From NCBI GenBank assembly GCA_900770255.1, contig CAAGJN010000014.1, positions 1-52,344 on the forward strand: a DNA stretch of 52,344 bases, written 5' to 3'. The DNA is from Clostridia bacterium. GTDB lineage: Bacteria; Bacillota; Clostridia; Oscillospirales; Acutalibacteraceae. Below are positions 43,360 to 50,658 of the stretch, in pieces; within the stretch, counting starts at the first letter, position 1; each line of letters begins with the position of its first letter. The notes under the pieces were generated by a model, which was given only the letters and a program-made list of their open reading frames with translations, did no database searches and had not been told where the DNA came from. Made by a program: the position numbers and the translations under genes.

Positions 43360-44173
43360 TTCCGTCCCCTCCGTTCGTGAGAATTTCCGTGCCTCTGAGA
43401 TACAGCGCCGGAGCTACTCCTGTCACGCCGTCATAGGCAAGAGATTTATAATACCCGCCCGCTGAAGTCACCGTTGCCGCGCTCACCCTGTTTGAGGAGA
43501 CGGCGGAGCTTGTCCAGTACCATGTACGCTGTGAAGTAGTCAGAAGATATGGAGCGTCATTGTCACGCACCGCCGAGGCTGTGCAGGTCTTGCGCCTTTG
43601 CGCCGCCGTCATGTACTTTGACAGTTCACTCTTTGAGAGCAGGAAAACTCCCGTTTCGTTTATCATCTCACGCTGTTTTTCGCTGAAATTTTTGTCGCTT
43701 AAAAAACCGCTCTCACCATCATAGGCATTGTAACCGCCGGCAAGTGATGCGCTATCCGGCCTGCAGTCTGTATATGTGACAGTCTGCTCCGCTGAATTCA
43801 GCCATGTTTGTAAAGTACTTTCTTCCCATTTACTGCTGCCGTATTCCGCCCTGTCCTCGCCGTCATGGCGCGCACACTCTCCGCCCGCATCAAAAGCTTT
43901 GAGGCAGATTATATATTTTGTCATTAACAAAGCTTTACCGTTCTGGGTGTCAAGTACCTGCCAAAGCACCGGCTCGCCCAGATACTCTCCGAAAACCACA
44001 TAATCTCCCTTGCAAAGCATTACAGGTTCGCTCCCGACGGGTCTGTCGGCAACATCGGTGGCAGTTTCTTTGAGCAAAAAGGCATTGATCGCCCCCTTGC
44101 TCAATGAGGGCAAAACCGCAAGAAACACCGCAAAACAAATCACAAGTACAGTTATCAAAATTCTTTTTTTCAA
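43328..44173 (-). CDS. DUF6273-domain exported protein
   Basis: A 281-residue protein starting at a TTG (44173) with GGAG seven bases ahead. MKKRILITVLVICFAVFLAVLP is a signal or anchor. The DUF6273-like body shows GDYVVFGEYLGEPVLWQVLDTQNGKALLMTKYI, WEESTLQTWLN, FLSDKNFSEKQREMI, LLSKSELSKYM, YWTSSAVSSNRV and GVAPALYLRG, an arrangement usual for Firmicute surface proteins of unknown function, resembling formylglycine-like C-type lectin folds. Its last 32 bases overlap the start of the GT-C-like gene, so both are made from one mRNA and may act together at the surface (inference). Confidence 0.8.
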   Translation of the reverse strand: MKKRILITVLVICFAVFLAVLPSLSKGAINAFLLKETATDVADRPVGSEPVMLCKGDYVVFGEYLGEPVLWQVLDTQNGKALLMTKYIICLKAFDAGGECARHDGEDRAEYGSSKWEESTLQTWLNSAEQTVTYTDCRPDSASLAGGYNAYDGESGFLSDKNFSEKQREMINETGVFLLSKSELSKYMTAAQRRKTCTASAVRDNDAPYLLTTSQRTWYWTSSAVSSNRVSAATVTSAGGYYKSLAYDGVTGVAPALYLRGTEILTNGGDGSEKSPYFINR

Positions 44174-44340
44174 GCGACCACTCCTCTTTCATGCTTATAG
44201 TTTATCTTATTGAAAAATACATGTCAACTGCTTATGAATCGAGATTATTTAGGACTAAAAATTAAAAAACACTATTGTAATAATGAGCACAATAACGCAA
44301 GGGGTTAACGTTGGCCATGTGAGCCAAAGCACCGCCTCGC

Positions 44341-44442
44341 CCCGGCACGCTCCGCGTCCCTCGGGTTCTTTTGTACATATCAAAAAAGCAAGGCATCGCT
44401 TTTGCGATGCCTTGCTTTTTGGCAGGGGCAGAAGGACTTGAA
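44341..44442. repeat. 102-bp direct repeat, copy 1 (truncated tRNA-Trp tail plus terminator)
   Basis: Identical to copy 2 (44566-44667) apart from the four loop bases of the hairpin (TTTT here, AAAA there). It contains the last 23 bases of a tRNA-Trp sequence including CCA (44420-44442, minus strand), a 17-bp perfect hairpin and a GC-rich tail. The tRNA sequence stops inside the T arm, so this copy is not a gene. Confidence 0.92.
44383..44420 (-). terminator. Terminator hairpin in repeat copy 1
   Basis: AAAAAGCAAGGCATCGC pairs perfectly with GCGATGCCTTGCTTTTT around a TTTT loop; on the minus strand six T follow. It would be a second, backup terminator behind the tRNA-Trp gene. Confidence 0.8.
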
Positions 44443-44565
44443 GTTGCTTCGCAACCCCTCTTGCGGTGCCCGAAATTGCTTTGCGGCTTGGAGCGCCGCG
44501 CAATTTCGACCGCTACGCCAACCCTTGCTCCCTTTATCCGCCACCGGCGGCGGTCGCAAGCGTTG
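44443..44565. other. Palindrome-rich spacer between the two repeat copies
   Basis: This 123-base stretch holds no credible gene. It contains GTTGC-TTC-GCAAC (44443-44455), a nested hairpin CGAAATTG...CAATTTCG enclosing GCGGC...GCCGC (44471-44508), and CCGCCACCGGCGGCGG (about 44539-44554). A further TTGGC-N7-GCCAA lies left of copy 1 (44311-44327). The region 44174-44340 is otherwise empty. Confidence 0.7.
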
Positions 44566-44667
44566 CCCGGCACGCTCCGCGTCCCTCGGGTTCTTTTGTA
44601 CATATCAAAAAAGCAAGGCATCGCAAAAGCGATGCCTTGCTTTTTGGCAGGGGCAGAAGGACTTGAA
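44566..44667. repeat. 102-bp direct repeat, copy 2 (joined to the intact tRNA-Trp gene)
   Basis: Starts 225 bases after copy 1 and ends 23 bases inside the intact tRNA-Trp gene. The hairpin loop is AAAA, the complement of the TTTT loop in copy 1, which is what an inversion of the palindrome alone would give. Confidence 0.92.
44608..44645 (-). terminator. Terminator of the tRNA-Trp transcript
   Basis: A 17-bp perfect stem with AAAA loop begins at the last base of the encoded CCA and is followed on the minus strand by six T. Confidence 0.87.
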
Positions 44668-44720
44668 CCCTCGGCACGCGGTTTTGGAGACCGCTGCTCT
44701 ACCAACTGAGCTATACCCCT
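44645..44720 (-). tRNA. tRNA-Trp (anticodon CCA)
   Basis: 76 bases including the encoded 3' CCA. The minus-strand sequence opens AGGGGTATAGCTCAGTTGG; the anticodon loop is CTCCAAA between GCGGT and ACCGC, and the T arm is GAGGGTTCAAGTCCTTC. The acceptor stem AGGGGTA/TGCCCCT closes with one mispair. It is second in the transcript after the CAT tRNA. Confidence 0.93.
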
Positions 44721-44726
44721 ATATTC

Positions 44727-44750
44727 GAAGCGCCGCTCAGCGGCGCTTCC
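44727..44750. other. Perfect hairpin between the two tRNA genes
   Basis: GAAGCGCCGCT-CA-GCGGCGCTTC forms a 10- to 11-bp stem in the 30-base spacer. No T run follows, so it is likely a processing or spacing element rather than a terminator. Confidence 0.65.
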
Positions 44751-44827
44751 TGGTGGGCCATCAGGGACTCGAACCCCGGACCGACCGGTTATGAGCCGGT
44801 TGCTCTAACCAACTGAGCTAATGGCCC
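44751..44827 (-). tRNA. tRNA with anticodon CAT (elongator Met, or Ile2 if modified)
   Basis: 77 bases including the encoded CCA. The minus strand opens GGGCCATTAGCTCAGTTGG; the anticodon loop is CTCATAA between ACCGG and CCGGT, and the acceptor GGGCCAT/ATGGCCC pairs fully. The fully paired first base pair rules out initiator tRNA. Sequence alone does not separate elongator Met from lysidine-type Ile2 with certainty. Confidence 0.9.
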
Positions 44828-44857
44828 GAACTGTAGCACTCCCGTGCAACAACAGCT

Positions 44858-44886
44858 ATGATACCAAAGAATGACCCAATTGTCAA
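44858..44886 (-). promoter_or_regulatory. Sigma-A promoter of the tRNA pair
   Basis: Minus strand TTGACA (44881-44886), 17 bases, TATCAT (44858-44863), about 30 bases before the first tRNA. Confidence 0.82.
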
Positions 44887-44923
44887 TGATTTTTTGAAAT
44901 TTTGTACCTGTTTTTGAGTTTTC

Positions 44924-45814
44924 TCAGAGTATCTTTTCACCATCGAAAAAGAACACTCCGTAACCGCTCCCGGTCGGTTTTCCCTCGCTTAAACGCTTTT
45001 TAAACGCGCGCCTGATCGAGGTGTCTTCGGGAAGCTGATCGATCGGCCCGTCGCTGTATTTGCCGAACACGCGCCAGCCGTCTGAGAACTCCGTTTTATC
45101 CTCACTACTGATTATATCGAAATCATCCATAAACCTGAGAATGTTGCTATTCTCCGGCAAAAATTCCCTGTGTGCGGGATAGAGCAGCCACGAACCGCAG
45201 ACAAACGGCATCGGCTCGCCGTCCTTGCCTCCGAAAAATTTATATGCGCGTTTGTACGAATCGATGCGTTTGTCGTCAGTAAGCGGGCCGGCGGATGGGA
45301 TATGAAAATTTATGACCCTGTCTCCGCGCTTGAGCTTACAGCCGCATTTCTCATATGATTCTGCGTTAAACTCTGTCTCTTCAAACTGAAATCTGCCCAG
45401 TCCGAACCGGGTCATCTCAAAAAATCCGCGATACCAACCGGGAACGAACGTGCCCCAGACCTCCTCACAGTCCATGCACTCAAAGAGCTTCCACTTCAGA
45501 TCCTCGATGCTCTTCCAGTATATCTCCTCGTCTATCCCCTTTTCTGCATAGCGCTCACGCAGAGCCGGGCAGGCGCCGAGCAGCAGGCACATATTCATCG
45601 TATACTCATTCTCACCCATCTTATCGCTGAGGACTTTAAGCTCTTCAAGTATGCCATTGAGCTGACCGGGTTCCTCTGTGAACCTTTCGACAAGGCGATT
45701 AAACTCAGCATTCTCCGACGCTCTCTCCGTACAGGCGCACAGCGTTTCCACCGCTTCTTCCGGGAAACCGATATGTTCCATTATCTCTCTGCTTTCGTTA
45801 GCGCTGACTGACAT
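44924..45814 (-). CDS. GNAT-like acyltransferase-domain protein (NAT_N/GNAT_C type)
   Basis: 296 residues from the ATG at 45814 (GGAG eight bases ahead). The N-terminal half is helical (ESREIMEHIGFPEEAVETLCACTERAS, MNMCLLLGACPALRERYAEKGI). The C-terminal part carries VWGTFVPGWYRGFFEMTRFGLGRFQFE and VINFHIPSAGPLTDDKRIDSYKRAYKFFGG, which I associate with the paired NAT_N and GNAT_C domains annotated as acyltransferase in many Clostridia. The substrate is unknown. It follows no terminator of its own; the tRNA promoter starts just beyond its stop. No signal or membrane segment. Confidence 0.65.
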   Translation of the reverse strand: MSVSANESREIMEHIGFPEEAVETLCACTERASENAEFNRLVERFTEEPGQLNGILEELKVLSDKMGENEYTMNMCLLLGACPALRERYAEKGIDEEIYWKSIEDLKWKLFECMDCEEVWGTFVPGWYRGFFEMTRFGLGRFQFEETEFNAESYEKCGCKLKRGDRVINFHIPSAGPLTDDKRIDSYKRAYKFFGGKDGEPMPFVCGSWLLYPAHREFLPENSNILRFMDDFDIISSEDKTEFSDGWRVFGKYSDGPIDQLPEDTSIRRAFKKRLSEGKPTGSGYGVFFFDGEKIL

Positions 45815-45917
45815 TTTTTCCACTCCGTTGCACTCAGATTTTTCACACTGCAAGGATATCACAATTGCGGCGGAGGGTCAATAGTCGATGCCTAAATACG
45901 GATTTTCACTTCATATA

Positions 45918-45953
45918 AAATTGCCCCGGCTATGCTTTGCCGGGGCGATTTTT
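45918..45953 (-). terminator. Terminator of the CotF-like gene
   Basis: AAATTGCCCCGGC pairs with GCCGGGGCGATTT around an eight-base loop; a T run follows on the minus strand. Confidence 0.83.
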
Positions 45954-45963
45954 CAAAGACAGA

Positions 45964-46419
45964 TCAGGAATACATATTGTTAGCCGACATATAATCGTAG
46001 ATCTTTTTGCCGTGCTCCTGCTCTTCGCGCTGAATGGAGCTGAGCACCGTGCGAAGCTGTTCGCTCTTGAACTCGAAAATGCAGGTGTCGTAGAGTGCGG
46101 ACGCATGCTTCTCTGTCGCAAGCAAATCGGAGCAAATATAGCAGTCGTTCTGCTTTTCCGGTGTGTCGCTGACTGAATAGGTCTGCGTAAAATTATTTTT
46201 CGGAGCCGCCTCCCCTCCCGCGGGCTGCAGAGTCTCTCCATTCTCCATTTTTGTCACCGTGTCGAGGTGTCTCTGTTCAACGCTTCCGATGTCCGTTAAA
46301 AGCTGCTTTAGCTGCGCGTCCTTCGCTGCCGAAGCGTGCTGAGAATATTTCTCGACGCAGAGCTTCTCCTGTCCCTTGAGGTCCTTGAGCAAATCCTTTT
46401 CTTTTTGTGTAAGCTGCAT
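45964..46419 (-). CDS. Spore coat protein CotF-like, ferritin-like helical bundle
   Basis: A 151-residue all-helical protein. TQKEKDLLKDLKGQEKLCVEKYSQHASAAKDAQLKQLLTDIGSVEQRHLDTV and NDCYICSDLLATEKHASALYDTCIFEFKSEQLRTVLSSIQREEQEHGKKIYDYM match the CotF/YhcN-region coat proteins (PF07875), with conserved E/H positions of a ferritin-like bundle. It is taken as evidence that the organism forms spores, though homologues are also made in growing cells. AAGGAGAG precedes the ATG. It is divergent from the FAD-Rieske gene. Confidence 0.87.
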   Translation of the reverse strand: MQLTQKEKDLLKDLKGQEKLCVEKYSQHASAAKDAQLKQLLTDIGSVEQRHLDTVTKMENGETLQPAGGEAAPKNNFTQTYSVSDTPEKQNDCYICSDLLATEKHASALYDTCIFEFKSEQLRTVLSSIQREEQEHGKKIYDYMSANNMYS

Positions 46420-46533
46420 TATTTTTTGAGCTCTCCTTTCGGTGTTTGATTTTCAGGAATATTATTTGATCGCGCTGCAGATTTATGCATTTTTTTGCAA
46501 GTTTTCAGAGCATACTATACCCGGGTGATAAAA

Positions 46534-47844
46534 ATGATTTCTTTATGGAGTGACACTACTCAAATGCCGGACTTTGAGCCACTCGGCCGGAACTTCAAAA
46601 CCGACGTCCTGATAATCGGCGGCGGAATAGCCGGACTGCTGTGCGCCAAACTCATCAGCGACGCCGGGATCGACTGCGCGGTGGTTGAAAAAAACAGAAT
46701 ATGCAGCGGCGTGACAAAAAATACGACTGCAAAGATCACGGCGCAGCACGGGTTCATCTATTCAAAGCTTATCAAAACTCTCGGGCATGAAAGAGCTCAG
46801 ATGTACCTCAAGGCAAACCTTGAAGCTGTTGAAAGCTTTTCCCGAATGTGCGAGAAAATCGACTGCGGCTTTGAGAGGAAGGACGCCTTTCTGTACTCGC
46901 TTCAGGAGAGAAGTGAGCTTGAAGAAGAGGCAAGAGCCATTGAAGAGCTCGGCGGCAGCGCCGAAATATCCGACTGTCCCCTTCCGTTTGAAAAAGCGAT
47001 CGGCGTTCGTATGAAGAATCAGGCACAGTTTGAACCGCTCAAATTTCTGAGCGCTGTTGCCGAAGGTCTGACAATATTTGAAAACACAGCGGTAATTTCG
47101 GTGGACGGCAGCACAGTCGTTACCGACAGGGGCAAAATCAGCGCGAAAAATATAATTGTTGCAACACATTTTCCTTTTATCAACACCAGGGGGCTCTATT
47201 CGCTGAAAATGTATCAGGAGCGCTCATATGTGACGGCCTTTGCCGACGCCTGCGACATCGGAGGCATATACACCTACGTTGAAAAAGGCGGAATATCAAT
47301 GCGCAACTGCGGCAATCTTTTGTTTATCGGAGGCGGAGGAGGACGAACCGGCACCCCCTGCGAAAAGTGGGACGCGCTGAGCCGTTTTGCTGCGGATAAG
47401 CTGCCCTCTGCTAAGGAAAAATACCGCTGGGCGGCGCAGGACTGCATGACACTCGACTCGGTGCCGTATGTGGGACTCTATTCCAAACACACGCCGCATC
47501 TCTATGTGGCCACCGGCTTTAACAAGTGGGGCATGACCTCCTCGCTCGCGGCGGCATCTGTGCTGCGGGACATGATATTAAACGGCAAAAGCGAATACTC
47601 CGAGCTGTTTGATCCGCAGCGCAGCATGATGCAAAAACAGCTCCTTATAAACGGTTTTAAATACGCCTCGTCGCTCCTCAAACCGTTCGGCAACAGGTGC
47701 CCGCACCTCGGCTGCCGTCTGACCTGGAACAGCGCCGAGCATAGCTGGGACTGCCCCTGCCACGGGTCAAGATTCAGCGAGGACGGAGAGTTGCTGAACG
47801 ACCCGGCAACGGGAGACAAACACATGAAAAAAGAAAAGGACTGA
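46534..47844 (+). CDS. FAD-dependent oxidoreductase with C-terminal Rieske domain
   Basis: 436 residues from the ATG at 46534. The FAD-binding DAO domain opens with TDVLIIGGGIAGLLCAKLISDAGIDCAVVEKNRI, and TKNTTAKITAQHG is the family's substrate-side stretch. The C-terminal 50 residues are a Rieske 2Fe-2S domain with ligands Cys389 and His391 (CPHLGC) and Cys407 and His410 (CPCHGSRF). Homologues in Firmicutes carry this fusion and are thought to pass electrons from an oxidised substrate to the cluster; the substrate is unknown. The next gene starts four bases after the stop, so it is coupled. GGGTGA is a modest ribosome site. Confidence 0.93.
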   Translation: MISLWSDTTQMPDFEPLGRNFKTDVLIIGGGIAGLLCAKLISDAGIDCAVVEKNRICSGVTKNTTAKITAQHGFIYSKLIKTLGHERAQMYLKANLEAVESFSRMCEKIDCGFERKDAFLYSLQERSELEEEARAIEELGGSAEISDCPLPFEKAIGVRMKNQAQFEPLKFLSAVAEGLTIFENTAVISVDGSTVVTDRGKISAKNIIVATHFPFINTRGLYSLKMYQERSYVTAFADACDIGGIYTYVEKGGISMRNCGNLLFIGGGGGRTGTPCEKWDALSRFAADKLPSAKEKYRWAAQDCMTLDSVPYVGLYSKHTPHLYVATGFNKWGMTSSLAAASVLRDMILNGKSEYSELFDPQRSMMQKQLLINGFKYASSLLKPFGNRCPHLGCRLTWNSAEHSWDCPCHGSRFSEDGELLNDPATGDKHMKKEKD

Positions 47845-47848
47845 TACT

Positions 47849-48076
47849 ATGAGCAAAAATAAAGACCAAGAGATAGTCATCACCACACGTGACAGAGTGC
47901 TGCGCGCATGGCAAAACTCCACGGAGCTCGTGCGCGATTTTGAAAACTATGCAAAAGAGACCTCGGACGACCGGAACGCCGCCGAGGTGTTTTCCCGCTT
48001 CGCCGTTGAAGAGGCTGAACATGCAGCAGAATTTTTAAAAATGCTGCATAACTATCAAAACAACGGAAAAGTGTAG
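47849..48076 (+). CDS. Small ferritin-like/rubrerythrin-type helical protein
   Basis: 75 residues. TRDRVLRAWQNSTELVRDFENYAKETSDDRNAAEVFSRFAVEEAEHAAEFLKML has the E-x-x-x-H pattern (EEAEHAAEF) of one half of a ferritin-like iron site; a single such helix pair suggests a dimeric bundle, if metal is bound at all. AAAAGGA precedes the ATG. It starts four bases after the FAD-Rieske gene, and the two probably form one electron-transfer or oxygen-protection unit (inference). No terminator is obvious after it. I do not know a named family for this length. Confidence 0.78.
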   Translation: MSKNKDQEIVITTRDRVLRAWQNSTELVRDFENYAKETSDDRNAAEVFSRFAVEEAEHAAEFLKMLHNYQNNGKV

Positions 48077-48214
48077 GAATATTTTCTCTTCCGGGTGGAT
48101 TTATTCATGATTTGTTCAAAGAAGCTTTATAATACGCTTAAATTTGAATAGTAGGATAGAAACGATAAAAAGTTATCAATACAATTTTGTCAAAAATATC
48201 CGGGAGGGAATTTT

Positions 48215-49363
48215 ATGTTCAACAGATTTGTGCTCAATGAAACATCATACCACGGAGCCGGGGCCGTCAAGGCCGTTGCCGACGAGATAACCGCCAGAGG
48301 TTTCAAAAAAGCTTTTGTTGCTTCTGACCCTGACCTCATTAAATTCGGCGTATCCAAGAAGGTCACCGACGTTCTGGACGCAGCCGGCATCCCCTACGAA
48401 ATATTCAGCGAGATAAAGCCCAATCCGACTATCGCAAACGTCCAGTCGGGCGTAGCGGCGTTCAAGGCAAGCGGCGCCGACTGCATCGTAGCTATCGGCG
48501 GCGGCTCGTCAATGGACACGGCGAAGGCTATCGGAATAATTATCGAAAATCCCGAGTTTTCGGATGTCAGAAGCCTCGAGGGCGTTGCCCCGACAAAGCG
48601 TAAGAGCGTGCCGATAATCGCCGTTCCCACGACCGCCGGCACAGCTGCCGAGGTCACGATAAACTACGTTATCACCGACTCCGAGAAGAACCGCAAGATG
48701 GTCTGCGTCGATGTTCACGACATACCCGTAGTTGCAGTTGTCGATCCCGAGATGATGGCCTCGATGCCCAAGGGGCTGACCGCGGCAACCGGCATGGATG
48801 CGCTGACGCATGCTATTGAGGGCTACATCACCAAGGGTGCATGGGAGATGAGCGATATGTTCCATCTCAAGGCTATTGAGATCATCTCGAAGTCGCTGCG
48901 CGGCGCAGTAGACAACACGCCCGAGGGGCGCGAGGGCATGGCGCTGGGTCAGTATATCGCAGGAATGGGCTTTTCAAACGTCGGCCTCGGCATCGTCCAC
49001 TCTATGGCGCATCCGCTCGGCGCGCTCTATGACACCCCGCACGGAGTTGCGAATGCGATTATTCTGCCCACAGTTATGGAATACAACGCCCCGGCGACCG
49101 GTGAAAAGTACCGTGATATCGCCAAAGCAATGGGCGTCGAGGGCACCGAAAACATGAGCGTTGAGGAATACCGCAAAGCTGCCGTTGACGCTGTCAGACA
49201 GCTTGCACACGACGTCGGCATTCCCGCAGATCTCAAGGAGATCGTCAATCCCGAGGACGTTGACTTCCTCGCGCAGTCGGCGTACGACGACGCCTGCAGA
49301 CCCGGCAACCCGCGCGACACTAGCGTCGCAGAGCTTGCAGCGCTGTACAGATCGCTTATGTAA
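48215..49363 (+). CDS. fucO: Lactaldehyde reductase / iron-containing 1,2-propanediol dehydrogenase
   Basis: A 382-residue group III iron-dependent alcohol dehydrogenase that reduces lactaldehyde to 1,2-propanediol with NADH. Length and features match FucO: IVAIGGGSSMDTAKAIGIII (NAD site), PTTAGTAAEVT, and metal ligands in MDALTHAIEGYI, GIVHSMAHPLGALYDTPHG and the later histidine. It is a single gene after a possible short promoter, with GGGAGGG ahead of the ATG and a terminator 24 bases on. Lactaldehyde arises from fucose or rhamnose breakdown, which fits the GH29 fucosidase in this window; the fucose isomerase, kinase and aldolase are not here. Confidence 0.95.
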   Translation: MFNRFVLNETSYHGAGAVKAVADEITARGFKKAFVASDPDLIKFGVSKKVTDVLDAAGIPYEIFSEIKPNPTIANVQSGVAAFKASGADCIVAIGGGSSMDTAKAIGIIIENPEFSDVRSLEGVAPTKRKSVPIIAVPTTAGTAAEVTINYVITDSEKNRKMVCVDVHDIPVVAVVDPEMMASMPKGLTAATGMDALTHAIEGYITKGAWEMSDMFHLKAIEIISKSLRGAVDNTPEGREGMALGQYIAGMGFSNVGLGIVHSMAHPLGALYDTPHGVANAIILPTVMEYNAPATGEKYRDIAKAMGVEGTENMSVEEYRKAAVDAVRQLAHDVGIPADLKEIVNPEDVDFLAQSAYDDACRPGNPRDTSVAELAALYRSLM

Positions 49364-49386
49364 ACCGATTTATTTGATATGGCAAG

Positions 49387-49410
49387 AGCCCGCTGCAGAG
49401 CAGCGGGCTT
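49387..49410 (+). terminator. Terminator of fucO
   Basis: AGCCCGCTGC pairs with GCAGCGGGCT, followed by TAAATT. The T run is short. Confidence 0.7.
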
Positions 49411-49418
49411 AAATTATT

Positions 49419-49455
49419 AACCCCTACGGCAGAATACAAAATTGCCGTAGGGGTT
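49419..49455. terminator. Second hairpin serving the converging nucleotidyltransferase gene
   Basis: AACCCCTACGGC (49419-49430) pairs perfectly with GCCGTAGGGGTT (49444-49455). Confidence 0.72.
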
Positions 49456-49470
49456 TATACATATATCCCG

Positions 49471-50640
49471 TTAAAGTCCTATTCTCTTCATAAATTTGTC
49501 GTAGGTGCTGACGTCATCGCTCTCGACCTCGGATATACGTTTCATATTCCGAACGCGCGAAGATATCAAATTCGAATTCGCAAACAGACGCTTTATCCAT
49601 GCTATTGGCAGCAGCCAATGTCTGCCCTGAAGAAAGGTATAGCGCCGTTCGATCTGTGAAGCCGGCGGAAAAAGCATATTAAATATAACTTTTACCTTTG
49701 ACACTTTTCCATCGCTGTCGTTGCGCAGGCTGACCACCGAATGATCACGAGAATGGCCGAACAGATCCGACTCCAACGTATAATCAAGCAACTTGTCCAG
49801 CGCCTTCTCGTCCGGCTCCGGCAACGGGCAAACCGTATCCACACCGAACCAGACTCGCGACGCATTCATAACCGTATAGAAAAAATCAACAAAGTGAAGC
49901 GCTTCAAATTCCTCTTTGATGACCGTCCAATTCAGATCGGCATCATGGCATTTGACATACAACGCGATATCAAGATACATCCTCAGCCCGGCGCCGCCGG
50001 TATACAAATGCTTTGCCAAATGGCAGACGGTATATATAAAATGAAAATCCAACGAGGGCGCAAAACGCAGTCCCTCATCCGGCTCGGCGTAATCCCACGC
50101 TCTGTCAAAATACGCCTGTAAATCAGCACGGTCGTCTAAATTGCAATCCATCACATTGGTATGGACCTCATAATGTTCCACACCTTTAATATAGGAATAG
50201 GTCGGCTCCCAATCGTGGTCAACGGTATATCCAAGCGATCTGAGCAGTTCATCGGACTTTTTTCGATCCTCTGCATGTATAAGCACATCTATATCGCCGA
50301 AGTTACGCAGCGCAGGTAAAGGATAGACCCTGCGAAGATAATATCCCTTGACCGGCATATGCCTGACACCGTGTTGAGTAAAAGCAGCCGAAAGCTCATC
50401 AAAATCTGTGCATCGGCCGGTATTATTGGCGATGGCACCGTAGAGAATAGACTCAAGGAGACAGTTCAGCTTCTCATCATCGAACAGTCCCCATCTCTTG
50501 TTCTGATAAGCTAAAATCGGCAAAAGGCTCTGCTGCTCTGCGCAGCGCCACAAAAAAGAACTATCTAATTGTTCGGCCTTCTCAGGCGGTGTGCCCTGCA
50601 CAAAGCTGCGAAGAAGAGAAAGTATTTGCACATTCAACAT
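49471..50640 (-). CDS. Nucleotidyltransferase-fold protein, NTP_transf_5 type
   Basis: 389 residues from the ATG at 50640 (AAAGG nine bases ahead). The core reads HGVRHMPVKGYYLRRVYPLPALRNFGDIDVLIHAEDRKKSDELLRSLGYTVDHD, where G-D-I-D-V-L is the acidic pair of a polymerase-beta-like nucleotidyltransferase. This agrees with PF14907, a family often found near surface polysaccharide genes. The rest is helical, with FIYTVCHLAKHLYTGGAGLRMYLDIALY. No signal peptide. It ends a three-gene row with a metallophosphoesterase and a glycosyltransferase. The substrate is unknown. Confidence 0.85.
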   Translation of the reverse strand: MLNVQILSLLRSFVQGTPPEKAEQLDSSFLWRCAEQQSLLPILAYQNKRWGLFDDEKLNCLLESILYGAIANNTGRCTDFDELSAAFTQHGVRHMPVKGYYLRRVYPLPALRNFGDIDVLIHAEDRKKSDELLRSLGYTVDHDWEPTYSYIKGVEHYEVHTNVMDCNLDDRADLQAYFDRAWDYAEPDEGLRFAPSLDFHFIYTVCHLAKHLYTGGAGLRMYLDIALYVKCHDADLNWTVIKEEFEALHFVDFFYTVMNASRVWFGVDTVCPLPEPDEKALDKLLDYTLESDLFGHSRDHSVVSLRNDSDGKVSKVKVIFNMLFPPASQIERRYTFLQGRHWLLPIAWIKRLFANSNLISSRVRNMKRISEVESDDVSTYDKFMKRIGL

Positions 50641-50658
50641 AAACAGCAACCTTTAAAT

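Noticed and set aside
44420..44442. A second tRNA-Trp gene in repeat copy 1
   Set aside because: Only the last 23 bases, from the T arm to CCA, are present; the anticodon and D arm are missing.
44341..44720. An integrated prophage or large mobile element bounded by the tRNA-Trp repeats
   Set aside because: The copies are only 225 bp apart, with no integrase or other gene between them; at most this is a remnant.
44262..44794. Several short open frames across the tRNA genes and the 102-bp repeats
   Set aside because: They read through tRNA, terminator and repeat sequence and contain the same repeated peptide only because the DNA is repeated. They do not look like proteins.
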